From positions 3,100,001-3,164,000 of the forward strand of contig NZ_CP125942.1 of assembly GCF_039602135.1 (NCBI RefSeq): a stretch of 64,000 bases of DNA, written 5' to 3'. The notes under the pieces are model-generated. The model made no database searches. It had not been told where the DNA came from and was given only the letters and a program-made list of their open reading frames with translations. The position numbers and the translations under genes were made by a program. The stretch is from Glutamicibacter sp. B1 (GTDB lineage: Bacteria; Actinomycetota; Actinomycetes; Actinomycetales; Micrococcaceae). Shown one piece after another: positions 35,254 through 43,851 of the stretch. Within the stretch, counting starts at the first letter, position 1; each line of letters opens with the position of its first letter.

Positions 35254-36291
35254 TCAACCGTTGGGAGCAGAAGCGAAAAGGTTCAATCCCATCGCTCTAG
35301 ACAACTGGCCAATGGCCAACTGCGCCCGCACGGAATTCCCTGCCATGTCCAGTGGTGGTGAGAATGCGCCAATGGCGCCTTTACCCGGTGCCACCGCAAC
35401 AATGCCGCCGGAAACTCCCGACTTCGCCGGGATACCAATTTCAAAAAGCCATTCGCCCGAGCGTTCGTACAGGCCATTGGTGGCCACCACAGCCAAGGTG
35501 TCTCGGCAAACATCCGCATCGATGACACGTTGGCCGGTGACCGGATTGACTCCACCATCAGCCAAGGTGGCGCCCATGATGGCTAGGTCATGTGCGGTGA
35601 CGTTTAGCGAGCACTGTTTTGTGTACACATCAACAGCGTCAAAGGGATCCTCATCTAATCGTCCGTTACTTTTGAGCAAGTATCCCAAGGCCTTATTGCG
35701 CTCGTTAGCCAACGACTCAGAATGGTAAACCTCGTCATCTAGGCTCAACGAACGACCAGCAAAAGCTGAGAGTCCTTCCCGAACGTTCTCCCACTTTTTT
35801 GCTGCGGTCTTTCCGGGGATCATCGACGTGGTGGCAATTGCCCCTGCATTGACCATCGCATTCATCGGGTGACCATTATTTAGTTCGAAGGCCATGACCG
35901 AGTTGAACGACATTCCGGTGTTGTTCACCCCGATGCGTTCACGTACCGCTTCTCGACCATGTTCCTGAAGAACTAGAGCGTAGACAAACATCTTGGAGAT
36001 GGACTGAATGGAGAAGTGATAACCGCAGTCCCCCACCGAGTGCACCGAACCACCGACGTGAGACATGGCAATGCCAAAAAGGTTCGGGTCCGCTTGGCCA
36101 AGAACCGGGATGTAGTGAGCCAACAGGCCCTCATCAACATCCGCATAGCGTTCGTGCGCTTGCCGCAACAACTGATCGATCTGATCATGTTCCAGCTCAC
36201 CGGTAGAAACCTGCTGGACCACATCGTCAAAATCTGTTGGGATGGTCTCGTTATTACCTTCCGAAGGATAGTTCACGCTCACCTGCCTCAC
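35254..36291 (-). CDS. glsA: Glutaminase
   Basis: A 345-residue serine-dependent beta-lactamase-like glutaminase that converts glutamine to glutamate and ammonia. The catalytic Ser-x-x-Lys motif is in FSIQSISKMF (Ser97, Lys100); also NNTGMSFNSV, NAMVNAGAIATTSM, YLLKSNGR, TNGLYERSGEW and PAKSGVSGGI. The start is uncertain: GTG at 36291 or GTG at 36276, the latter having a better-spaced GAGG. Single gene. Confidence 0.92.
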   Translation of the reverse strand: MRQVSVNYPSEGNNETIPTDFDDVVQQVSTGELEHDQIDQLLRQAHERYADVDEGLLAHYIPVLGQADPNLFGIAMSHVGGSVHSVGDCGYHFSIQSISKMFVYALVLQEHGREAVRERIGVNNTGMSFNSVMAFELNNGHPMNAMVNAGAIATTSMIPGKTAAKKWENVREGLSAFAGRSLSLDDEVYHSESLANERNKALGYLLKSNGRLDEDPFDAVDVYTKQCSLNVTAHDLAIMGATLADGGVNPVTGQRVIDADVCRDTLAVVATNGLYERSGEWLFEIGIPAKSGVSGGIVAVAPGKGAIGAFSPPLDMAGNSVRAQLAIGQLSRAMGLNLFASAPNG

Positions 36292-36484
36292 CGCTGATAA
36301 CGCCTAATTACTCGTACCTGATTTGAGACTACCAACCCCGTGATCCCATAGCATCATCAAGTCGATTCTTTAGGTTGGTAATACCTAGCACAGCCGAACC
36401 CATGATGGCGAGACTATGTGTTTTGGGCGACAATGTGGAGCAACTTACAGCGCATCCACCCCTACCTGACTTAGCATTTTGAGT

Positions 36485-36907
36485 ATGGCTAAGGGTATTA
36501 CTTTTCATACGCGTAAGTGGGTTCGCCCAGAAGATCTGAATGCAAATGGCACGCTGTTCGGCGGTAGCCTTTTGCGCTGGATTGATGAAGAAGCTGCAAT
36601 CTACTCCATCATTCAGCTAGGCAACAAGCATGTTGTCACCAAGTTCATGTCAGAAATTAACTTCATCGCCTCTGCTAAGGAAGGCGACCTGATCGAGATG
36701 GGCCTGACCGCGATCGACTTCGGTCGAACCTCGATCACCCTGCGTGCAGAAGTACGCAACATCTTTACTCAGGAATCAATCCTCACCATCGAAAAGATCG
36801 TCTTCGTGAACATCGGTGAAGATGGCCAGCCTGAACCACATGGCTACGACCACATCACCTACACCCGCGACCGTATCCCGCTGGAAATCACCAAGGCACT
36901 CGTCTAA
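36485..36907 (+). CDS. Acyl-CoA thioesterase (hotdog fold, YciA-like)
   Basis: A 140-residue hotdog-fold protein. NANGTLFGGSLLRWIDEEAA carries the catalytic aspartate region and KFMSEINFIASAKEGDLIEMG the second half, as in YciA/BACH acyl-CoA hydrolases. Ribosome site is weak; ATG at 36485 fits the fold, while the frame reaches TTG at 36479. Single gene with a terminator downstream. Confidence 0.88.
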   Translation: MAKGITFHTRKWVRPEDLNANGTLFGGSLLRWIDEEAAIYSIIQLGNKHVVTKFMSEINFIASAKEGDLIEMGLTAIDFGRTSITLRAEVRNIFTQESILTIEKIVFVNIGEDGQPEPHGYDHITYTRDRIPLEITKALV

Positions 36908-36955
36908 AAATTCATTTCCACTGCCCTAAGCCCACACTGCATTCAGGGTGTTTCC

Positions 36956-37002
36956 AAAGGCCTCGATCTGCAGCACTTTCACAGTGCTCAGGTCGGGGCC
37001 TT
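36956..37002 (+). terminator. Terminator after the thioesterase gene
   Basis: AAAGGCCTCGATCTG...CACT pairs imperfectly (G-U pairs and a bulge) with AGTGCTCAGGTCGGGGCCTT, followed by ATTG. About 50 bases after the stop. Confidence 0.55.
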
Positions 37003-37111
37003 ATTGCATCATGATTAGAGTTTTCCCGGCACTCTTGATCCGGCGCAAGGCATGACGCAAAGTAGTAGTTGCTAGCAACTAGCACCCGCCTCTACAGGAG
37101 CGAGCACAGCC

Positions 37112-37543
37112 ATGGGCCAAATGATTTTTGTTAATCTTCCGACCGCCGATCTAGCGACCGCAGACAAGTTCTATGAGGCACTGGGGTTCGCCAAGAATCC
37201 TGCCTTCTCCGACGAAAACGCCACGTCATGGATCATCGACGAGAATATTTTTGTCATGAGCCTGCAACAAGAATTCTTCGCCAGCTTCTTGGTCAACGGT
37301 GATAAGCCAGCAATTGGATCCGGGCATCGTGAAGCGTTGAACGCTTTGTCTTCCGATACCCGTGAGGGTGTCGATGATTTTGTGACAAGAGCCCAAGCAG
37401 GTGGCGGTAGCGTCTATCGTCCAGCCGATGAGCCGTTCCCTGGAATGTATCAGGCAGCAGTCCAAGACCCAGATGGCCATGTCTGGGAAATTTCGTGGAT
37501 GAGCCCTGAAGCCTTGCAGTCCATGGAAGCTCCAAGCAACTAA
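37112..37543 (+). CDS. VOC family protein (glyoxalase-like)
   Basis: A 143-residue single-chain VOC protein with FVNLPTADLATADKFYEALGF at the N-terminus and DPDGHVWEISWM at the end, as in the PhnB/lactoylglutathione-lyase-like group. The typical first metal histidine is not seen at the N-terminus, so it may not be an enzyme of the classic type. AGGAG lies upstream of the ATG. Single gene. Confidence 0.87.
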   Translation: MGQMIFVNLPTADLATADKFYEALGFAKNPAFSDENATSWIIDENIFVMSLQQEFFASFLVNGDKPAIGSGHREALNALSSDTREGVDDFVTRAQAGGGSVYRPADEPFPGMYQAAVQDPDGHVWEISWMSPEALQSMEAPSN

Positions 37544-37557
37544 AGGCCATCACAGCT

Positions 37558-38397
37558 CTAGGAAACTTCTGAATTCCGTAAATGTTGTGCACCGGATGGT
37601 GCGCGACGTTTACGGAATTGTTTTTTCATCCCCTTGGCCGGATAGATCGGTTCGGGCCAACGTGGTGGAAGTGAGTCGCCTAGGGTGACTCCACGCATTC
37701 TGCGACCAAACATTGGTAGCACCCATTGTCTTAGCCATTCCACATCGCGCTGGGTAGCCTGCCAAAAACCCACCCGCTCAATGTCACCGAACGGATAGAA
37801 TTCCAAGTGGTGTTCAGAGCCAAGAATCTCAAGAATGCGGATGGCCATATAACGGTGACCGGCACGGTTCATATGTAACTTATCCGTGTCCCACATGCGC
37901 TTATCCCGGTACACTTCCCACTGCCAGTAATCCACCAGAACCACGTTCTCTGGATACATGAGCGCCAATTCCCGTACACAATCATTGAAGCGCCAGTTCC
38001 GTCTCTTGAACGGAGCCAACACCGGGTGTACCGGAATGTCAAAACCGGTAAATAACAAGACTTTCGCCCCAGTCGAGACAAGGTCACTGACTGCCTGGGC
38101 ATAGCGTTCAAGGAAAATTTTCATATCCTTGCGGAATTCCAAGATATCGTTGCCGCCAGCATAGAAGGTGATGACTTCTGGCTTCAGCTCTAACGCAACT
38201 GGAATCTGCTCTTCAATAATTTGTTCCAGTCGACGGCTGCGAATTCCTAGATTGACGTACTGCCATTGCGGATCAGCCTTGGACAGTTGCTTGGCCACCC
38301 TATCGGCCCAGCCCCGCACGCCATTGGGTAGCCGAGGCTCCCAGTCCCCCACACCTTCGGTGAAGGAATCTCCTAGCGCCATAAATAGCCGTCCCAT
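37558..38397 (-). CDS. SGNH/GDSL-type hydrolase
   Basis: A 279-residue esterase-like protein. Block I is MALGDSFTEGVGD (catalytic Ser), block III is YAGGNDIL, and block V holds DKLHMNRAGHRYMA with the Asp/His pair. Family members are lipases, esterases or acetylhydrolases. The last 20 residues are basic and coded by an inverted repeat (37572-37619), so they may be a read-out extension. No ribosome site at 38397. Confidence 0.88.
   Translation of the reverse strand: MGRLFMALGDSFTEGVGDWEPRLPNGVRGWADRVAKQLSKADPQWQYVNLGIRSRRLEQIIEEQIPVALELKPEVITFYAGGNDILEFRKDMKIFLERYAQAVSDLVSTGAKVLLFTGFDIPVHPVLAPFKRRNWRFNDCVRELALMYPENVVLVDYWQWEVYRDKRMWDTDKLHMNRAGHRYMAIRILEILGSEHHLEFYPFGDIERVGFWQATQRDVEWLRQWVLPMFGRRMRGVTLGDSLPPRWPEPIYPAKGMKKQFRKRRAPSGAQHLRNSEVS
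37572..37619. repeat. Long inverted repeat in the 3' end of the SGNH gene
   Basis: AATTCCGTAAA (37572-37582) and TTTACGGAATT (37609-37619) are perfect arms; the inner parts also pair with three mismatches, giving an almost 22-bp stem. It lies within the last codons and probably works as the terminator for this gene and the convergent VOC gene. Confidence 0.75.
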
Positions 38398-38483
38398 GGT
38401 AGCGACGCTATTGCCCCAACATGCATGTCATTAAGACTCCAGTTGAATTTCGGGTAAATGCTAAGCTCGCTCGCTTTTACTCT

Positions 38484-39067
38484 TTAGAGCATTTTGCGCA
38501 TGATCAATCGAGGCATCCGACTGGCCTGAGCATCACTGACACCCACCACCTCAAAACCAAGTTCTTCAAACATCTTGCGGGTTCCAACAAAGGCCATGGT
38601 CAGATCCATTCTGCCTTCGGGGTCTACGGGGTAGGCTTCCACCGCCGGTGCACCCAGCTTCCTGGCATACTCCACCGCACCACGCACCATTTCGCGGTTC
38701 ACTCCCCGGCGCCTAAACCCGCCGCGTACCACCATGCAGATGATGCTCCACACCGCCACGTCATCCACCGGCCGAATCAGCTTTGAGGCTTCCAGCCGCG
38801 GAATCTGGGTTCTAGGCGAGATGCTGCACCACCCCACAGGCTGGTCATCTAGATAGGCGTCACCCCAGGGGCAATCTCTTCTCGGCTCAGTGAGCACATG
38901 GCCTCATAGCGGTCATCTCCTCCGCGCTCACGGATTTCTTGAGCGCTCAGCCGGTGGGACAAACACCAACAGTGTTTCTCCCGGCGATTGGGGTTCACCA
39001 CCGCGGCAAAGTCATCCATCCTCGACTCAACCAACGGTTCAACTCGTAGCGTCACTGCGGTGTCCAT
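38484..39067 (-). pseudogene. GNAT family acetyltransferase, split by a one-base frameshift
   Basis: The upstream part (from ATG 39067, MDTAVTLRVEPLVE) runs through HCWCLSHRLS and REEIAPGV into a stop; the downstream part begins in another frame at AYLDDQPVGWCSISPR and contains GGFRRRGVNREMVRGAVEYAR, the acetyl-CoA loop, and FEELGFEVVGV. Adding one base near 38860-38866 joins them into a 194-residue acetyltransferase of the DUF-type with an N-terminal cysteine region. It is either a decaying gene or a sequencing error. Confidence 0.7.
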
Positions 39068-39193
39068 GCCACCATCTTGCGCCTGCCCAACAGCGATCAC
39101 CAGATCTAACGGAGAAAAAGTTCGGGTTTTCCATAATGATCTTCTCTGGATCTCTCGGTACCAGCCCGACCTGGGTCAATCTACTGTTGAATT

Positions 39194-40468
39194 ATGACTT
39201 CGACACCTTGGTTCTTTCCAGGCGCCGCCACCGGGCGTCCACCGCTGAAATTAGGTTTCACCCTACTTCATTTGGCAGTTCTTGGTACCTTCGGCACCGT
39301 TGGACTGTCGTTGCTGACCATCTGGTTGACCGCCGGCATTGGGTTCATCCCGCTATTTGGCCTCGGCTTAGTACTGCTCGTGGGGTTGCTCGCGACGCTC
39401 TTCTTCGTGGCACGGATCGAAATCCTACGTGTCAGTGGACTCTACGGAATCGATGCGGTGCCATTGCACTGGCCAGAGCGCCGCGGCCCAGGCTTCGGCG
39501 AATACCTCAAAACCCTCGGCCGGGCAGTCCGTGATGGGCGTATGTGGGCCGCCATCGGGTCCCTAGTGCTCTCCTGCATTACCGGGGTGATCATGCTCAG
39601 CGTGCTGCAGTGGACCGTGCACTTTGCGATCTTATCTTTCGCCCCACTAACCAACGTACAAACTGTGACAGGACCTTTCTCCCTGAACACCCCGGCAGAT
39701 CAAGCCCCATGGCTGATGCTGCTGGCCATTGCCGGTATCGGCATCATTATCGGCTCGGCGTTTTTACACCGCGGCATGACCGTGGGCATTATCGGGTCCC
39801 TGGCCCGCGAAACTGTACTGACCGAAAGGGTACGCAGCACCACCGTGCAACGTGAGGGTGCAGTGCGCGCCGCCGAGGTAGAACGCACTAGGATCGAACG
39901 CGACCTGCACGATGGGGTTCAGCCTCGATTGGTTTCGGTGGCCATGACCCTAGGCCTGGCCCACCAACAGATCGATTCCAATCCGGAAGCAGCCAAGGAA
40001 TTGGTCGCAGAGGCTCATGCCTCCACCAAGTCCGCCATTACCGAACTGCGTCAGCTCACCCGGGGTATTTATGCTTCGGTACTCGATGACCGTGGCCTGG
40101 ATGCGGCCCTGTCTGCGGTGGCCGGCCGGTCACACATCCCGGTCCAGCTCGATGTCCAACTCGAAGGGCGTTACCCGCGGGTGGCCGAAGCGGCCGTGTA
40201 CTTCGCGATTGCTGAAGCCCTGACCAACGCGGCCAAGCATTCACGGGCTCAACGCTGTCAGGTGACGGTGCGGGTACGGGAAAGCGAGACAGGAGCGTAC
40301 CTGTGGGCGAAGGTCGAAGATAACGGTGTGGGCTCGGCTCGCATCACCCCCGGCGGTGGTTTGGATGGGATCAACAACCGTGTTCTGGCAGCCGGTGGAA
40401 GCCTGCAGCTACAAAGCCCGGCCGGCGGGCCGACGACCCTGGAAGTGAGTGTGCCATGCGCGTACTAA
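39194..40468 (+). CDS. Two-component sensor histidine kinase (Lia-like)
   Basis: A 424-residue kinase. Two helix pairs (about 20-80 and 115-200) form the membrane sensor with a Sensor-type DUF seen in actinobacterial kinases; the phosphoacceptor histidine is in RIERDLHDGVQPRLVSVAM, followed by ITELRQLTRGIYASVLDDRGL and the ATPase motifs AIAEALTNAAKHSRA, VEDNGVGSARITPGGGLDGI. It overlaps the regulator gene by 13 bases. No ribosome site is clear, so it may be leaderless. Confidence 0.9.
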   Translation: MTSTPWFFPGAATGRPPLKLGFTLLHLAVLGTFGTVGLSLLTIWLTAGIGFIPLFGLGLVLLVGLLATLFFVARIEILRVSGLYGIDAVPLHWPERRGPGFGEYLKTLGRAVRDGRMWAAIGSLVLSCITGVIMLSVLQWTVHFAILSFAPLTNVQTVTGPFSLNTPADQAPWLMLLAIAGIGIIIGSAFLHRGMTVGIIGSLARETVLTERVRSTTVQREGAVRAAEVERTRIERDLHDGVQPRLVSVAMTLGLAHQQIDSNPEAAKELVAEAHASTKSAITELRQLTRGIYASVLDDRGLDAALSAVAGRSHIPVQLDVQLEGRYPRVAEAAVYFAIAEALTNAAKHSRAQRCQVTVRVRESETGAYLWAKVEDNGVGSARITPGGGLDGINNRVLAAGGSLQLQSPAGGPTTLEVSVPCAY

Positions 40469-41145
40469 TTTGTGAGGATTCGGTGCTCTTGCGCGAAGGA
40501 CTCGTGCGATTGCTGGAGCACAGCGGTCACCATGTGGTCGCTGACCTGCCCGAAGCGAGCGGACTGATGGACTTCCTAGCAACGGTAAACCCCGATGACT
40601 TCCCGCAGATCGCGATCTTGGATGTGCGTTTGCCCCCGACCTACACCGATGAAGGTATTCGTGCGGCCCTCCAGGTGCGCAAGGCCTACCCGGATTTGCC
40701 CCTGTTGGTACTCTCCCAATATGTGGAGGAACGCTACGCTTCGGAATTGATTTCCACCCAGTCAGGGGCCATTGGTTACCTTCTCAAAGACCGAGTGGCC
40801 GATGTCAACGAGTTCATCGCCTCGCTGGAGCAGATTGCTGCTGGCGGCACGATCCTAGATCAGGAAGTGGTGTCACAGCTATTGACCCGACGTAATCATG
40901 ATGACCGGATGCAACGACTTACCGATAGGGAACGCAGCGTGTTGGCTGCGGTGGCCGAAGGCAAATCCAATCAAGCTATTGCGGCCCTACTCTTCCTCTC
41001 GGAGGCCAGCGTTGAAAAATACATCACTTCCATCTTCCAGAAGCTCGGCCTAGAAGCCGACGGAACGGGCAACCGGCGTGTGCTGGCAGCCCTGGCACAT
41101 ATTCAAAACCTGGGCACCAACAGCACAGATAGGAACGGATCATGA
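40456..41145 (+). CDS. LuxR/NarL-family response regulator (Lia-like)
   Basis: A 229-residue regulator. Receiver: CEDS acidic pocket, phosphoacceptor Asp in IAILDVRLPP, YLLKDRVADV lysine. LuxR domain: RLTDRERSVLAAVAEGKSNQAIAALLFLSEASVEKYITSIFQKL. Between a kinase and a DUF4097 protein with overlaps on both sides, so one operon. Probably controls envelope-stress genes, perhaps including the facing pspA. Confidence 0.92.
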   Translation: MRVLICEDSVLLREGLVRLLEHSGHHVVADLPEASGLMDFLATVNPDDFPQIAILDVRLPPTYTDEGIRAALQVRKAYPDLPLLVLSQYVEERYASELISTQSGAIGYLLKDRVADVNEFIASLEQIAAGGTILDQEVVSQLLTRRNHDDRMQRLTDRERSVLAAVAEGKSNQAIAALLFLSEASVEKYITSIFQKLGLEADGTGNRRVLAALAHIQNLGTNSTDRNGS

Positions 41146-42017
41146 CCAGCATGCACACCACCAACCTGCCACCGGTTCCCCCGAGAACTACGGGAAATCC
41201 ACGAGGCAACGGTACCGCCTTGAATATAGTTCTCGCTGTGATTGGTGGCTTGGTTATTTTGACCTTGCTCATCGGCTCGGCACGAAGCGCCTTTGGCGCA
41301 CTGAGCCGCGAACACTCCACACAGAACGTGAGCGTACAAGGCGTCACGGCACTGAAGATTAGTGCCGGTACCGGAAGCTTTGATCTGCGCTTCGCCGACA
41401 TCAATGAAGCCACCTTAGAAGTCGAGAGCACCAGTGCCCAAGATTGGCAGCTCAAGCGCGAAGGCAGCACCCTCGTCTTAGATTCCCCTGACCCGTGGGG
41501 TAACTGGTGTTTCTTCGGCTGTGACTTCCAGGAAAATACCGCAGTACTCACCCTTCCCGAGTCGATGAATGATGGCTCTTTGGATGCCTACTTCAAACTT
41601 GCAGCGGGAGATTTTAATGCCGTGGGTTCTTATAAAGACCTTCAGATTGAGGTGGGTGCCGGCGAGCTAGATATGTCGGGAGCGGCGCAGTCGGCCAAGG
41701 TTCAGCTAGGTGCCGGTCAGGCCAATGTGAACTTGGCGGATGTACAACAGGCGGACTTCAAGATTTCTGCTGGTCAGCTGAACGGCACTCTCTCGGGCAA
41801 GGCTCCACAGCATGTGACCGCAAGCGTGAGCGCTGGTGCTTTGGATCTTGCGCTGCCTCAAGGCACCTACGACCTACGTCAGAATGTTGCAGCCGGGGAC
41901 GTGAGCAACCGACTGAGCACGGATGTGGACTCACCGAACAAGATCTCGGTGGAGGTTGCTGCCGGTAATGCAACCTTCTACCCACAGGGCTCCGGCCCTG
42001 CGGTGTGGAACGACTAA
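41142..42017 (+). CDS. DUF4097-type membrane-anchored beta-repeat protein (LiaF-like)
   Basis: A 291-residue protein with a Pro/Thr-rich cytoplasmic start, one hydrophobic helix (about 28-46) and a long extracytoplasmic beta solenoid with repeats LKISAGTGSFDLRF, FKLAAGDFNAVG, IEVGAGELDMSG, VQLGAGQANVNL, FKISAGQLNGTL, ASVSAGALDLAL. Each repeat of about 25 residues has a GAG or AAG turn. It resembles LiaF/DUF4097 regulators that hold the kinase off until stress. Start overlaps the regulator stop (ATGA). Confidence 0.85.
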   Translation: MTSMHTTNLPPVPPRTTGNPRGNGTALNIVLAVIGGLVILTLLIGSARSAFGALSREHSTQNVSVQGVTALKISAGTGSFDLRFADINEATLEVESTSAQDWQLKREGSTLVLDSPDPWGNWCFFGCDFQENTAVLTLPESMNDGSLDAYFKLAAGDFNAVGSYKDLQIEVGAGELDMSGAAQSAKVQLGAGQANVNLADVQQADFKISAGQLNGTLSGKAPQHVTASVSAGALDLALPQGTYDLRQNVAAGDVSNRLSTDVDSPNKISVEVAAGNATFYPQGSGPAVWND

Positions 42018-42033
42018 AGTCGAACTAGAAACA

Positions 42034-42074
42034 GAGCGGGCTACCAATGAATCTTGATCATTGGTAGCCCGCTC
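42034..42074. terminator. Bidirectional hairpin between DUF4097 and pspA genes
   Basis: Perfect 17-bp arms (42034-42050 and 42058-42074) with a 7-base loop, midway between two convergent stops. Confidence 0.85.
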
Positions 42075-42090
42075 GTTACGTACAAAAAGT

Positions 42091-42918
42091 TTAGGCTTGC
42101 TTGTTCTTCAGTGCTGCCAAGCGTGCTTCAACTTCAGACAAATCCGGTGCAGCAGCTTCCAGCTCTGGGCTGGCAGGTGCCTGTTCAATGACGTCTTCTG
42201 GATTATTGCTGGCCTTCAGGGCAGCTAATCGAGCATCAACTTCGGTCGCCGCACCCAAATCCTCTAGTTGCGCAAACTGTGCATCAAGTGATGACGCTGC
42301 CAGTTCTTGAGCGCCACGAACTTTGGCTTCGTCCTGGCGGATTTTCTGCTCAAATCGGCTGATCTCGCTCGATGGATTGCTGAAGTCCAGGGCCTTCATG
42401 GTGTCCATCATCTGGGTCTGAGTTTTGGCATTACGTGCGCGAGCCACCAGCTCATCACGCTTAGCCACCAATTCCTGACGCTTAGACTGCATGGTGTTCA
42501 AACCAGTCTTCAGCTTGTCGACGACTTCACGCTGGGTGGTGACCGTGGACTGCAGTGAAGCAGCCTTCTTCTCGGCAGCCATCTGACGTTGAATCGCGAC
42601 GGTAGCCAGCTGGTTGAACTTCTGCTGGTTGCCCGAGTCCCCCGCCGCTGCATACTCGTCTGCCTTATTCGAGGCAGCCACAGCTTTGGTGCCCCATTCG
42701 CTAGCTTCCTGCTGCAGCTTGGTCAGGTCGTCCTCGGCCATACGCAAGTTGCCGATGGTTTGAGCGACAGCCTGCTCGGCTTGAGCAATATTGTTGGTGT
42801 AGTCGCGGACCGTCTGGTCCAGCATCTTCTTCGGGTCTTCCAGGGCGTCCAGTGCTGCGTTGGCGTTAGCCTTGCCGATTCCGAAAATTCGAGCCCAAAA
42901 TGAGCGCTTCTTTGCCAT
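42091..42918 (-). CDS. PspA/IM30 family protein
   Basis: A 275-residue coiled-coil ESCRT-III-like protein that binds damaged membrane. N-terminal amphipathic start KKRSFWARIFGIGKANANAALDALEDPKKMLDQTV, long coiled coil (about 28-215), then an acidic tail not found in Bacillus PspA that repeats VDARLAALKASN and VEARLAALKNKQ. It is next to the Lia-like kinase module, matching the functional link between LiaFSR and LiaH in Bacillus. Confidence 0.9.
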   Translation of the reverse strand: MAKKRSFWARIFGIGKANANAALDALEDPKKMLDQTVRDYTNNIAQAEQAVAQTIGNLRMAEDDLTKLQQEASEWGTKAVAASNKADEYAAAGDSGNQQKFNQLATVAIQRQMAAEKKAASLQSTVTTQREVVDKLKTGLNTMQSKRQELVAKRDELVARARNAKTQTQMMDTMKALDFSNPSSEISRFEQKIRQDEAKVRGAQELAASSLDAQFAQLEDLGAATEVDARLAALKASNNPEDVIEQAPASPELEAAAPDLSEVEARLAALKNKQA

Positions 42919-42998
42919 GGTGCGTCCCTTCGTCGTCCTTTGCTTAAAGCTTAGGGGAAGAGCGCCCAGCCCTATAACCGTGATCCCGGAGGGCGAAC

Positions 42999-43718
42999 TT
43001 ATGCGTCGAAATGCCGCAAATAACGGCCCGGCGCTTCAAGGAACAAGCGCCAATTACTGACCATTTCCAAGTCGTCATACTGTGCCGGACGAATCCCCCA
43101 GTCACCGATCTCGTAGATTTTCGCCTGCGGCAGGGAAGCAAGTATCGGTGAATGCGTGGAAAGGATCACTTGGGATCCACTACGCAGCAGATCCGTGATG
43201 TGCGAGAGCAACATCAAGCAGCCGTTAAAGGAGAGTGCCGATTCGGCTTCATCAAAAACCCACAGGCCATTAACGGCGGACCGTTGAGTAAAGAATTCAA
43301 TGAAGGATTCACCGTGGCTTTGAAAGTTGTGTTTGCCGCGTGAGCCGATAGATCCCAAGTAGGTGAAATGTCCGTGCATGGTTTCGGCCCGCAAGAAGAC
43401 GCCGGCTTTAGAAGCACCCGCACCGCGTTCTAATTGCAGGTGAGAAGACAGCCCTGATTCGGTGGCCTGGGTTTGGTGCATGGCGTCTTGGGTTCCGCCT
43501 TCGGGGTTCAACCCAAAGGCGGCAGCGATACCTTCTACGAGTGTTGATTTGCCGGCACCGTTTTCACCCACGAGCACGGTCAGCTGTCCCAATTCCAGGC
43601 CTTCATCTAAGACTTGACGGACCGCGGGGATTTGGGCGGCCCAATCGGTGCGGTCCATCGGTTCCTTGGGGTGCTCGGCGATACGGCGTAGCGGTAAGGA
43701 ATCAAAGAACGCGTTCAT
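42999..43718 (-). CDS. AAA family ATPase (RecF/ABC-like)
   Basis: A 239-residue ATPase with Walker A VGENGAGKSTLVEGI, a gap of about 90 residues with FLRAETMHGHF, Walker B LWVFDEAESALSF and QVILSTHSPILASL with the switch histidine. It has no transmembrane partner and no coiled coil, which is typical of the small AAA_15/AAA_21-like ATPases of unknown role. Single gene. Confidence 0.82.
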   Translation of the reverse strand: MNAFFDSLPLRRIAEHPKEPMDRTDWAAQIPAVRQVLDEGLELGQLTVLVGENGAGKSTLVEGIAAAFGLNPEGGTQDAMHQTQATESGLSSHLQLERGAGASKAGVFLRAETMHGHFTYLGSIGSRGKHNFQSHGESFIEFFTQRSAVNGLWVFDEAESALSFNGCLMLLSHITDLLRSGSQVILSTHSPILASLPQAKIYEIGDWGIRPAQYDDLEMVSNWRLFLEAPGRYLRHFDA

Positions 43719-43818
43719 GTCCCAGAGAGTATCAGCCCCGTACGACAGGAGGATTTGCCCCTGTCGGTCGGATTTCGTTCTCAGTGTCCCACCCCTATGA
43801 TCTGACGCTTCTGACAGA

Positions 43819-43846
43819 TATAATGATTGTACCTACCGTCAGGAGG
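43819..43846 (+). promoter_or_regulatory. Promoter -10 and ribosome site of the toxin-antitoxin pair
   Basis: TATAAT at 43819-43824 is a perfect -10 box; AGGAGG at 43841-43846 lies 5 bases before the antitoxin ATG. Two TCTGAC repeats (43801 and 43810) and a GTCAG half nearby may be antitoxin binding sites. No clear -35. Confidence 0.55.
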
Positions 43847-43851
43847 TTGCC

